A stretch of DNA of 5,403 nucleotides, taken from JAAZHK01 sp964536075. Lineage in GTDB: Bacteria > Bacillota_I > Bacilli_A > RF39 > UBA660. The position numbers and the translations under genes were made by a program. Positions 1 through 5,403 of this stretch are shown piece after piece. Within the stretch, counting starts at the first letter, position 1, and each line of letters begins with the position of its first letter. Below the pieces are notes generated by a model. It saw only the letters and a program-made list of their open reading frames with translations. It did not search any database and was not told where the DNA came from. The stretch covers positions 1 to 5,403 of the forward strand of contig CAZHWO010000039.1 of the NCBI GenBank assembly GCA_964536075.1. Direction: 5' to 3'.

Positions 1-776
1 GAACACGGTGCACTTCTAGGCCCATAAAGAGAAGTTACTAATCCTCTTACCAAAGGTCTAACAAAGCCTGTACCATATGGAACTTTAATACATTTACTTA
101 TTTCCTCATCCATACCACAGTTCTGCGATTCATAATAACTTATCGAAGCTTTTGTCACTTTAATCTGTTCATCAATCGTTAATGTGTCTTCATCATAATC
201 TTCTAATCTAGAACCTAGTGAATCTAGCTGAGTGGATAAAGTTTTAAGTAAAGCGGATAATTCTTTCTCTTTCTCAGCTAACTCTTTTTGAAGTTGGATA
301 TTTTCTTCAATTAAACTATTCATTTCGCTAATTAAATTATCATTATACTTACTTATTTGTTCAGCAACTGAACTACGATAAATAAAATCAGTTAAGTTCT
401 GAGCTCCAAAAACATATTCGAGATAGACATTCTCCCCATTAGAAACTTGAAGAAAGTTAAGAACCTTATTTATCTCTTCTTTTTTTTCCTCTATTTCTTT
501 TTTTAATTCCACTATCTTGTTTTTAGCAGCTGCAATCTTTTTTTGACCTTCACTAATTCTATATTGGGTATCATTGATTTGATTAGCTACTTTTTTATAT
601 TCTTTTTCAGTTAAAGCCTTTTGAGATTCTTGTTGTTTTTTCTTGGCTTTTAAATTGTCTAACTGTTCATAATAATCTCTTAATGTATCAGCCTTTACGG
701 GAATAATGTTCAAAAACATGGCAAAGGTAAAAGTCGTTAAAAGAAAAAGGACCATGCTTTTTTTCTTTTTGTTCAT
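1..776 (-). CDS. PcsB/CwlO-like secreted coiled-coil peptidoglycan hydrolase, M23-type (3' end missing)
   Basis: The gene runs off the left edge, so only 258 complete codons are visible. The protein starts MNKKKKSMVLFLL, a signal peptide with a lysine-rich start, a hydrophobic core and a probable cleavage site after V-K-A at residue 29. Residues ~30-110 and ~138-215 are Lys/Glu/Gln-rich and read as two long coiled-coil helices. Between them lies the segment YLEYVFGAQNLTDFIYRSS (118-136), which resembles the loop of the PcsB/CwlO/EnvC coiled-coil domain. From about G235 the sequence GFVRPLVRG...TSLYGPR matches the start of an M23 (LytM) peptidase domain, but the zinc ligands lie outside the window, so catalytic activity cannot be judged. 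ATG at 776 shares one base with the ftsX stop (TAATG). In streptococci PcsB, and in Bacillus CwlO, is activated by FtsEX, so I infer that this is the FtsX-controlled wall hydrolase. Cys220, Cys229 and Cys258 flank the domain junction. The family is fairly sure, the substrate is not. Confidence 0.85.
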   Translation of the reverse strand, partial: MNKKKKSMVLFLLTTFTFAMFLNIIPVKADTLRDYYEQLDNLKAKKKQQESQKALTEKEYKKVANQINDTQYRISEGQKKIAAAKNKIVELKKEIEEKKEEINKVLNFLQVSNGENVYLEYVFGAQNLTDFIYRSSVAEQISKYNDNLISEMNSLIEENIQLQKELAEKEKELSALLKTLSTQLDSLGSRLEDYDEDTLTIDEQIKVTKASISYYESQNCGMDEEISKCIKVPYGTGFVRPLVRGLVTSLYGPRSAPC

Positions 777-1675
777 TATACTTTCAGATACCTCCTTACG
801 GCACGGTAGCTGCCAATCATCCCCACTAGCATACCGACAACAACAATAATACCAGAAACTACAAAAACAAAAGGATAAGGATCAACTAATTTAATAATCG
901 ATGAGAAAATTTTGCCACCTAATTTGTTATACAAAGCGTAATAACCATAGATTACAACAGCCACTGGTAAAACTGCTCCTAGAAAACCAAGAAATAAGCC
1001 TTCAATAACAAAAGGATTTTTAATACTGAAGTTACTAGCTCCAACTAAGCGCATAATGGAAATCTCTTTTTTTCTAGAAAAGATAGTTAACTTAATAGTA
1101 TTAATAATTAAGAAAATAGTTACTAAAATAAGGGCTACAACCGCAATATAAGAAACCTTTTCTACTAATTGGAAAGTTTCAACCATTTGTTCAACTAGCT
1201 TTTCACCATAATTAACAATTTCTACTTTCGTTATGGTTTTTATTTCTTTAGCTGTTTGACCAATGTTATTAATATCTTTGACTTTAACCATAAAGGTATC
1301 TTGTAAAGGATTATCCTTTTCATCCCAACTGCCCATGATATTCTCGAAAGTTTTTGACTCTTTCATCATTTCATTTTTAACAGCTTCTTTTGACTTAAAG
1401 GTATAACTTTCTACATTATCATTTTTCTTAATTTCATTTTCTATTTTAGCAATATCATTTGTTGTAGCTTTACTATCAATAAAAACAACAATCGTCACAT
1501 CTTTTTCAATAGTAGTAGTAAAACTTTCCACATTATAAGATGCAATTAAAGAAAAAGCTACGACAATTAAAGTAATAGTAATACAAACGACTGAAGCAAA
1601 ACTTAAACTAAAATTACGGAAAACACTTTTAAAAGCATCACGGATACTTCGTCCAAAAATTCTAAATATTTTCAT
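776..1675 (-). CDS. ftsX: FtsX, membrane subunit of the FtsEX cell-wall hydrolase activator
   Basis: This 299-residue protein has the FtsX layout: a basic cytoplasmic N-terminus, TM1 at ~24-46, a large extracellular domain (~47-172), then TM2 (~174-196), TM3 (~222-246) and TM4 (~267-289). The cytoplasmic loop after TM2 carries SRKKEISIMRLVGAS (200-214), the conserved segment of FtsX/MacB-type permeases that faces the ATPase. The extracellular domain includes a helical stretch around residues 96-118 (NEMMKESKTFENIMGSW), in the region where the hydrolase-binding lobe is known in pneumococcal FtsX. I chose ATG at 1675 over the in-frame GTG at 1684, because an AAGGA sequence sits about 10 bases before the ATG but only one base before the GTG, and the family normally begins close to this methionine. 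It overlaps the end of ftsE by 14 bases, implying translational coupling and fixed stoichiometry. FtsX carries no known transport substrate; it relays ATP hydrolysis by FtsE to an extracellular hydrolase, probably the one encoded next. Confidence 0.95.
   Translation of the reverse strand: MKIFRIFGRSIRDAFKSVFRNFSLSFASVVCITITLIVVAFSLIASYNVESFTTTIEKDVTIVVFIDSKATTNDIAKIENEIKKNDNVESYTFKSKEAVKNEMMKESKTFENIMGSWDEKDNPLQDTFMVKVKDINNIGQTAKEIKTITKVEIVNYGEKLVEQMVETFQLVEKVSYIAVVALILVTIFLIINTIKLTIFSRKKEISIMRLVGASNFSIKNPFVIEGLFLGFLGAVLPVAVVIYGYYALYNKLGGKIFSSIIKLVDPYPFVFVVSGIIVVVGMLVGMIGSYRAVRRYLKV
791..797 (-). promoter_or_regulatory. Ribosome binding site of the hydrolase gene, unusually far from its ATG
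   Basis: A perfect AAGGAGG lies inside the last codons of ftsX. It is separated from the ATG at 776 by 14 bases, longer than the usual 5-9. No in-frame ATG, GTG or TTG lies closer to it. Initiation may therefore depend partly on coupling to ftsX termination through the TAATG overlap. The motif is seen; its use is inferred. Confidence 0.55.
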
Positions 1676-2360
1676 GAATGACACTTCCTTCTGGATAATC
1701 TTTAATGAGTCTTCCCTCTTTTAGGATAATAACTCGTTTTTTTAATTCATTAACAATATTTAAATTATGTGTAACCATAACAACCGTTGTTGCTAAATCT
1801 TTATTTATTTTTTCTAACACTCTAACAATTTCCATGCTCATTTCGGGGCTTAAATTACCGGTTGGTTCATCACATATTATTAATTTTGGTTCATTAACAA
1901 TAGCCCGTGCAATAGCTACCCGCTGTTGCTCTCCCCCTGATAGTTCATCAGGATAGTTACGAATTTTATTCTTTAAACCAACTTGTTCTAAAGCTTTGAG
2001 GGTTTTTTCTCTAATTTCCTCTTTTTTAGCGCCTAATACCTCTAAAGTGAAAGCAACATTTTCATAGACTGTCAACTTAGGTAATAAACGATAATCTTGA
2101 AAGATTATGCCAAGTTTTCTTCTTAGTTTATAAATACTGCTATTCCTTAGCTTAGCAACATTTAAGCCACCGATAATAATCTCCCCAGCTTCAGGTTTAA
2201 GCTCACGATAAAACATTTTCACTAAAGTTGATTTACCGCTCCCCGATTCCCCGACAATAAAAACAAATTCTCCTTTTTGAATTGATAGATCTAAATCAAA
2301 AATGCCTGTGACTCCATTTTTATATTTTTGAGTTACGTTCTTTACTCTTATTAATTCCAT
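1662..2360 (-). CDS. ftsE: FtsE, ATP-binding subunit of the FtsEX complex
   Basis: This 232-residue ABC ATPase has every catalytic motif: Walker A GESGSGKST (37-45), Q-loop Gln88 in IIFQDYRLLP, signature LSGGEQQRV (140-148), Walker B LIICDEP (160-166, Asp164 and catalytic Glu165) and H-loop His198. The FQDYRLLPKLTVYENVAF stretch is characteristic of FtsE rather than of the related lipoprotein-release ATPase LolD, and ftsX follows directly. FtsE works at the inner face of the membrane and couples ATP hydrolysis to conformational change in FtsX, which controls wall hydrolysis at division or elongation. A GTG nine bases upstream (2369) is in frame, but an AGGTGG ribosome binding site overlaps it and sits five bases before ATG 2360, so ATG 2360 is the better start. 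The gene is separated from the upstream yitT-type gene by 37 bases that contain an extended -10 promoter element. The identification is secure. Confidence 0.97.
   Translation of the reverse strand: MELIRVKNVTQKYKNGVTGIFDLDLSIQKGEFVFIVGESGSGKSTLVKMFYRELKPEAGEIIIGGLNVAKLRNSSIYKLRRKLGIIFQDYRLLPKLTVYENVAFTLEVLGAKKEEIREKTLKALEQVGLKNKIRNYPDELSGGEQQRVAIARAIVNEPKLIICDEPTGNLSPEMSMEIVRVLEKINKDLATTVVMVTHNLNIVNELKKRVIILKEGRLIKDYPEGSVIHENI
1684..1690 (-). promoter_or_regulatory. Ribosome binding site of ftsX
   Basis: AAGGAAG lies inside the 3' end of ftsE. Its AAGGA core is 10 bases from the ATG at 1675 and one base from the GTG at 1684. The spacing supports the ATG as the start, giving 299 rather than 302 residues. 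Confidence 0.6.
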
Positions 2361-2365
2361 TTTTA

Positions 2366-2371
2366 CCACCT
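2366..2371 (-). promoter_or_regulatory. Ribosome binding site that fixes the ftsE start
   Basis: AGGTGG lies five bases before the ATG at 2360. It contains the alternative in-frame GTG (2369), which makes that GTG an unlikely initiation codon. Confidence 0.7.
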
Positions 2372-2377
2372 ATTCTA

Positions 2378-2386
2378 ATTATAACA
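2378..2386 (-). promoter_or_regulatory. Probable extended -10 promoter for ftsE-ftsX-hydrolase
   Basis: The minus strand reads TGTTATAAT, an exact extended -10 (TGn followed by TATAAT), in the short gap between the second yitT-type gene and ftsE. No good -35 hexamer is found 16-18 bases upstream, but extended -10 promoters can work without one. Transcription would start about 13-16 bases before ATG 2360, leaving a very short leader that still holds the ribosome binding site. If active, it lets ftsEX and the hydrolase be expressed independently of prfB. AT-rich intergenic DNA yields such matches by chance, so confidence is moderate. Confidence 0.5.
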
Positions 2387-2397
2387 TAAATTATTGT

Positions 2398-3294
2398 CTA
2401 TAATGTTGGAAATTTATGCCTTACTTGTCCTCCACCAACCTGATAAGCATCGGTTACAACAAAGAAAATTTCCGGATCAATAAGTTTGATGCCTTCTGTC
2501 ACTTTAAAATAATCTGACGTTGAACTAACGACCATCATAGCATCTTTTTTATCTTGCTTATCATTACCTTCCTTATCTAAAATCGTTAATCCTAGTTGCA
2601 GATCATTAATAATATAGTTTTTTATTTCTTCTTTTTTATCGGTCACTAAGTAAAGAACTTTATTTCTTGAGGTTCCTAAAAGAACTCGATCTAACACTAA
2701 ACTATTAATATAAAGAATAATAATAGCATACATAACATGGTTAATTCCAAAGATGTAGCCCCCCAGAATAACAATTATAGAATTTAACCAAAACTGGGTT
2801 TTACTAATAGATATATGATAATATTTACGCAAGATTTGACTAACAACCGATATTCCCCCACTGTTGAAACCTAATCTAAAAATTAATCCTGAAGTTATGC
2901 CACTAATAATGCCATAGAATATACAAAGAACTAAAGGATCTTTATAATTAATATCTAAGTATAAATTAGCATTAGCTGTTAATTTAACAAAGAAAGGATA
3001 TACAATCATGGATAGTAAGGTAAAACTCGTCTCTTTTTTACCTAATAGTATTAGGCTTAAAAGTGTAAATAAGCCATAGACAATAATCATAAATAAAGAA
3101 GGATCAATATGAAAGAGGTATTTAGTAATAATAGATAAGCCATTTATTCCGCCAGCCACAATTCCTAGTGGTAAAGGAAAAATATTAAAGGTTAAAGCAG
3201 CAACAAATAAGCTTATAAGTAATAATAAATAGCGTCCAAAAACTTTCTTATAATAAATAGCCTTTTTGATTTCTTTTTTAGGTACTTTTTTCAT
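2398..3294 (-). CDS. YitT-family (UPF0750) membrane protein, second and more diverged tandem copy
   Basis: This 298-residue protein has the YitT architecture: a hydrophobic N-terminal portion (to ~207) with about five or six membrane segments (roughly 22-40, 43-60, 66-84, 92-106, 120-141, 168-183, 186-204), then a soluble C-terminal DUF2179 domain (~211-290). The family hallmark IVAGGINGLSII (45-56) is present, and FGINHVMYAIIILY (182-195) and FFVVTDAYQV (277-286) align closely with the preceding gene. Compared with that paralogue, the intracellular-loop motif GGTD is GGIS here (146-149), and the DUF2179 glycine-tyrosine turn (GGY) has become GND (243-245). The protein ends with a few extra residues, VRHKFPTL. 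Its ATG shares one base with the upstream stop codon. The biochemical role of the family is not established; DUF2179 resembles small ligand-binding folds. Family assignment is confident, function is unknown. Confidence 0.88.
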   Translation of the reverse strand: MKKVPKKEIKKAIYYKKVFGRYLLLLISLFVAALTFNIFPLPLGIVAGGINGLSIITKYLFHIDPSLFMIIVYGLFTLLSLILLGKKETSFTLLSMIVYPFFVKLTANANLYLDINYKDPLVLCIFYGIISGITSGLIFRLGFNSGGISVVSQILRKYYHISISKTQFWLNSIIVILGGYIFGINHVMYAIIILYINSLVLDRVLLGTSRNKVLYLVTDKKEEIKNYIINDLQLGLTILDKEGNDKQDKKDAMMVVSSTSDYFKVTEGIKLIDPEIFFVVTDAYQVGGGQVRHKFPTL

Positions 3295-4181
3295 TATTCT
3301 CCACCATAAACTTCATATGCGTCAGTGACAACAAAGAAAGCTTGATTATCAATGGCATGAATTCCTTCCTTTAATTTAAAATATTCTTTAGTGGGGATAA
3401 CACATAATAATACATCTTCTTCAGCTTTAGAGTAACCGCCTTTGGCATTAAAAATAGTCACACTATGATTTAAATATTTAATTATATAATTCTTTACTTC
3501 TTCTTCTTTAGAAGTAACAATATAAAAAGCTTTAGAATCAGAAATACCTAGTAATACTTTATCAGTTAAAATACTAATTAAATATAACACAATAATAGCG
3601 TACATAACCTGATTAATACCAAAGAAAAATAAACCGCTTAACACAATTGTGCCATCAATAATTATCATAGCTGTACCAATAGATATTTGCAAATATTTAG
3701 AGACAATCTGATTTAAGATATCGGTTCCACCGCTAGTAAAGCCGGCCTTAAAAATTAATCCTGATCCTAGTCCTAAGAGAAAACCGCCAAAAAGGGTAAT
3801 TAATAAAATATCCCTTTGATCAATAATAATATAGTCACTAATGTTTTCTGTTAGTCTAATAAATATGGGTAATATTAAAGAACCAAATAGCGATCTAAAA
3901 GTTTTCTCTTTACCAAGAAAGAAATAACTTATTATTAACAGAATAGCTGATGATATATAAATAAAGGTTGATGGTTCAATATTAAAGTAATGTTTTATAA
4001 TGATTGATAACCCACTAACACCACCAGCAACAATATTGTTGGGTAATAAGAAAAGGTTAAAACATATAGAAATTAAAAGAAGGCCAAGGATTAACTCAAC
4101 ATATCTTCGTACAACTGTTTTTTTGTAAACGATACTTAAAATATTAAAATTTTTAAATGATAGTGCTTTTCTTTTTTTCAT
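3294..4181 (-). CDS. YitT-family (UPF0750) membrane protein, first tandem copy
   Basis: This 295-residue protein has an N-terminal multi-pass membrane region (segments near 27-46, 48-65, 71-89, 95-110, 124-146, 171-187, 190-207) followed by a C-terminal DUF2179 domain (~216-293). Family signatures are VAGGVSGLSIIIKHYF (51-66), FTSGGTDILNQI (148-159) and, in the C-terminal domain, a GGY turn (248-250), LLCVI (258-262) and AFFVVTDAYEV (281-291). The ATG follows the prfB stop codon with no intervening base, and AAGGGG seven bases upstream serves as ribosome binding site inside the prfB end. It is clearly a tandem paralogue of the next gene. Bacillus subtilis has a member of this family (YvjA) in the prfB-ftsE region as I recall, so the position may be ancestral rather than an insertion. 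No transport substrate or enzymatic activity is established for the family. Confidence 0.9.
   Translation of the reverse strand: MKKRKALSFKNFNILSIVYKKTVVRRYVELILGLLLISICFNLFLLPNNIVAGGVSGLSIIIKHYFNIEPSTFIYISSAILLIISYFFLGKEKTFRSLFGSLILPIFIRLTENISDYIIIDQRDILLITLFGGFLLGLGSGLIFKAGFTSGGTDILNQIVSKYLQISIGTAMIIIDGTIVLSGLFFFGINQVMYAIIVLYLISILTDKVLLGISDSKAFYIVTSKEEEVKNYIIKYLNHSVTIFNAKGGYSKAEEDVLLCVIPTKEYFKLKEGIHAIDNQAFFVVTDAYEVYGGE
3299..3305 (-). promoter_or_regulatory. Ribosome binding site of the second yitT-type gene, inside the first
   Basis: GGTGGAG directly precedes the TAATG junction, four bases from the ATG at 3294. The same bases encode the terminal Gly-Gly-Glu of the upstream protein, so the C-terminus of one gene doubles as the initiation signal of the next. 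Confidence 0.55.
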
Positions 4182-5277
4182 CTATTTTCCCCTTTTCAGA
4201 TAAACCTCAATAAAGGTATTAAGATCTCCATCCAAAACTTTATTTACATTACTTGTTTCATGTAGAGTTCGATGATCTTTAATTAATGAATATGGGTGCA
4301 AGATATAACTCCTTATTTGGGAACCAAAATTTATGCTTGTTTGCTCACCCTTAATATTTTCAATGGTAGTTTTTTGTTTCTCTAACTCAATTAATTTTAA
4401 TTTACCTTTTAAAACATTAATCGCTCGTTCTTTATTTTTAATTTGACTTCGCTCATTTTGACAAGTAACAACAATTTTAGTCGGTAAATGAGTTATTCTA
4501 ACAGCACTGTCAGTAGTATTAACCCCTTGGCCTCCATTACCGCTACTCCGATATACATCAATCTTTAAATCCTCTTCGTTGATTTCAATGCTGACATCAT
4601 TATCTATTTCGGGGGTCACTTCAACTGACGCAAAAGAAGTATGTCTTTTATTATTAGCATCAAATGGTGATAATCTAATTAAACGATGAACACCTTTTTC
4701 ACCTTTTAGATAACCATAAGCATACATACCTTTTATTAACATGGTAACACGGTTTAAACCAACTTCTTCACCTGGTTGATATTCTAAAAGATCTATTTTA
4801 TAACCCTGTTTTTCAGCATATCTAGTATACATTCGATAGAGCATATTAGCCCAATCACAGGCTTCTGTTCCTCCGGCTCCTGAATGGATTTCTAAAATAC
4901 AATTATTCTTATCATATTCGCCATTTAATAACAAAAATAAGGATACTCTTTCTAACTCATTATTAATAGAAGCTGTTTCTTGGTCTAACATCTCAAGCAG
5001 TTGGTTATCATCTCCTACCAATGATTCTAGTAAATCATTGATATCATCGATTTTCTTCTTAAGTATAATTAAGTCATCTGTTATTCCTTTTAAGTCATTA
5101 AATTCTTTTATTTTTTGTTCGGCTATTTCTTTATCATTCCAGAAATCAGGATGATTTATTTCCGTTTCCAGTTTATTTATCTGTTCTAATTTTTTATCGA
5201 CTTCAAAGAGACCTCCATAGGTCTTGTATTTGATTAGAATCTTTTGTTACTCGTCTATTTATTTCATTTAAATCCAT
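4182..5277 (-). CDS. prfB: Peptide chain release factor 2 (RF2), expressed by programmed +1 frameshift
   Basis: RF2 recognises UGA and UAA in the ribosomal A site and triggers release of the finished peptide. The full product is 364 residues, the usual RF2 length, but it is encoded in two frames: codons 1-24 (MDLNEINRRVTKDSNQIQDL...) end in CTT followed by in-frame TGA at 5203-5205, and the remaining 340 codons continue in the +1 frame from GAA (5202-5204). Diagnostic residues are the UGA-reading tripeptide SPF (203-205), which distinguishes RF2 from RF1, and the catalytic GGQ (248-250) within SSGNGGQGVN, whose glutamine is normally methylated by PrmC. The start ATG at 5277 is preceded by GAGGAGG six bases upstream. 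Automated calling that ignores the shift would start the gene falsely at a TTG at 5021. The gene follows secA, as in many Firmicutes, but has its own terminator-promoter boundary. The stop is TAG, which RF2 itself does not read, and it abuts the next gene. Confidence 0.97.
4189..4194 (-). promoter_or_regulatory. Ribosome binding site of the first yitT-type gene, inside prfB
   Basis: AAGGGG in the last codons of prfB (Lys-Arg-Gly-Lys) lies seven bases before the ATG at 4181. No promoter or terminator separates the two genes, so they are co-transcribed and probably translationally coupled. Confidence 0.6.
5203..5216 (-). promoter_or_regulatory. prfB +1 programmed frameshift site
   Basis: Reading the minus strand: GGAGG (5212-5216) pairs with the 16S rRNA anti-Shine-Dalgarno, followed by a three-base spacer TCT, the slippery CTT (5206-5208) and TGA (5203-5205). 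This is the canonical RF2 layout. When RF2 is scarce the ribosome pauses at UGA, slips one base from CUU to UUU, and continues as Glu-Val-Asp. When RF2 is plentiful it terminates after 24 residues, giving negative autoregulation. The base after TGA is A, whereas the well-known sites have C. Confidence 0.95.
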
Positions 5278-5283
5278 AACAAA

Positions 5284-5290
5284 CCTCCTC
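5284..5290 (-). promoter_or_regulatory. Ribosome binding site of prfB
   Basis: GAGGAGG lies six bases before the ATG at 5277. It is strong and optimally spaced, and fixes the prfB start that frame-naive gene calling would miss. Confidence 0.8.
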
Positions 5291-5303
5291 TATTATCTAT
5301 ATA

Positions 5304-5332
5304 AGTATAGCATAGTTAAAGTTAATTTCCAA
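5304..5332 (-). promoter_or_regulatory. Sigma-A-type promoter for the prfB operon
   Basis: On the minus strand, -35 TTGGAA (5327-5332; four of six consensus bases), a 17-base spacer and -10 TATACT (5304-5309; five of six), with a TG one base before the -10 (extended -10). Predicted start near 5296-5298 leaves a leader of about 20 bases holding the ribosome binding site. The spacer contains a tandem TTAACT TTAACT repeat. The promoter begins directly at the end of the secA terminator U-tract and likely drives prfB through the yitT-type genes and beyond. Confidence 0.75.
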
Positions 5333-5359
5333 GAAAAAAGCGAAGGATATACTTCACTT
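5331..5359 (-). terminator. Rho-independent terminator after secA
   Basis: On the minus strand AAGTGAAG (5352-5359) and CTTCGCTT (5338-5345) form an eight-base-pair stem with one G-T wobble and a six-base TATATC loop. It is followed by a T-rich run (TTTTTTCTT counting the last stem bases, 5331-5339). The stem starts within the last base of the secA stop codon. It should end most secA transcripts, with prfB restarting from its own promoter immediately after. The stem is short and only moderately GC-rich, so some read-through is likely. Confidence 0.7.
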
Positions 5360-5403
5360 TACTTTCCACAACATTGTTTATATTTCTTGCCAGAACCACA
5401 AGG
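5359..5403 (-). CDS. secA: SecA preprotein translocase ATPase, C-terminal SEC-C tail only (5' part outside window)
   Basis: Only the last 14 residues and the TAA stop are inside the window: PCGSGKKYKQCCGK. This is the zinc-binding SEC-C motif (C-x-C-x8-C-C/H) lacking its first cysteine, which would be encoded just beyond the right edge. In SecA this tail binds zinc and contacts SecB or ribosomes and phospholipids. SEC-C tails also occur on other proteins, but the position directly upstream of prfB, as in many Firmicutes, makes secA the best assignment. Confidence 0.85.
   Translation of the reverse strand, partial: PCGSGKKYKQCCGK

Noticed and set aside
1705..1956. An 83-codon open frame on the plus strand
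   Set aside because: It lies entirely antisense within ftsE, whose every ATPase motif is intact; there is no ribosome binding site or family resemblance.
2378..2408. ATTATA...TATAAT inverted repeat around the end of the second yitT gene as a terminator or operator
   Set aside because: Only six AT pairs match, with a long mismatched interior and no U-tract; it is expected by chance in such AT-rich sequence.
4182..5021. prfB read as a shorter 279-residue gene beginning at TTG 5021
   Set aside because: The frame is open and RF2-like upstream to the frameshift site (for example NHPDFWND), and a strong promoter, ribosome binding site and ATG at 5277 give the full-length product.
5203..5277. TGA in prfB as a disabling frameshift mutation or sequencing error
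   Set aside because: GGAGG, three-base spacing and CTT-TGA form the known programmed RF2 recoding signal, and the downstream frame is fully conserved.
5314..5325. Tandem TTAACT repeat in the prfB promoter spacer as an operator
   Set aside because: Two copies of an AT-rich hexamer are too little to support a binding site without conservation data.
1..5403. Mobile element, CRISPR array, defence or toxin-antitoxin system
   Set aside because: All coding capacity is taken by housekeeping genes in tight order; there are no transposase-like genes, terminal repeats or spaced repeats.

Overview
The window is an AT-rich piece of a low-GC Gram-positive (Firmicutes/Bacilli-like) chromosome. All recognisable genes lie on the minus strand, so transcription runs from high to low coordinates. 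The gene order secA tail - prfB - two YitT-family membrane proteins - ftsE - ftsX - PcsB/CwlO-like secreted hydrolase is a housekeeping neighbourhood. It resembles, from memory, the secA-prfB-(yvjA)-cccB-ftsE-ftsX region of Bacillus subtilis. FtsEX plus a secreted coiled-coil hydrolase implies a peptidoglycan wall, so a wall-less mollicute is unlikely. TGG encodes tryptophan and prfB carries a TGA recoding site, so the standard genetic code applies. The exact genus cannot be read from the sequence; an uncultured gut-type Bacilli lineage is a guess.

Layout along the direction of transcription: the last 14 codons of secA (zinc-binding SEC-C tail) enter at the right edge and end at 5359, where a hairpin with a U-tract begins. 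A good sigma-A promoter (-35 at 5327-5332, -10 at 5304-5309) and a strong ribosome binding site then start prfB at 5277. prfB is intact only if ribosomes make the classical +1 frameshift at 5203-5216. The stop codon of prfB directly abuts the first yitT-family gene. The second yitT paralogue overlaps the first by one base (TAATG). A 37-base gap with an extended -10 element precedes ftsE. ftsX overlaps the end of ftsE by 14 bases, and the hydrolase gene overlaps the end of ftsX by one base and runs off the left edge.

Functionally, RF2 terminates translation at UGA and UAA. FtsE (ATPase) and FtsX (membrane part) form an ABC-transporter-like complex that in related bacteria activates a coiled-coil peptidoglycan hydrolase outside the cell. 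The protein encoded next to ftsX here is the obvious partner. The two YitT-type proteins have no well-established biochemical role, and the second has lost residues that the first retains. Apart from these genes and their control signals, nothing else is supported: there is no gene-free stretch over 300 bases, and I see no mobile element, CRISPR array, tRNA or rRNA. I did not find a new kind of system. The most interesting points are the slightly atypical prfB frameshift site, the diverged YitT pair and the cysteine cluster in the hydrolase.
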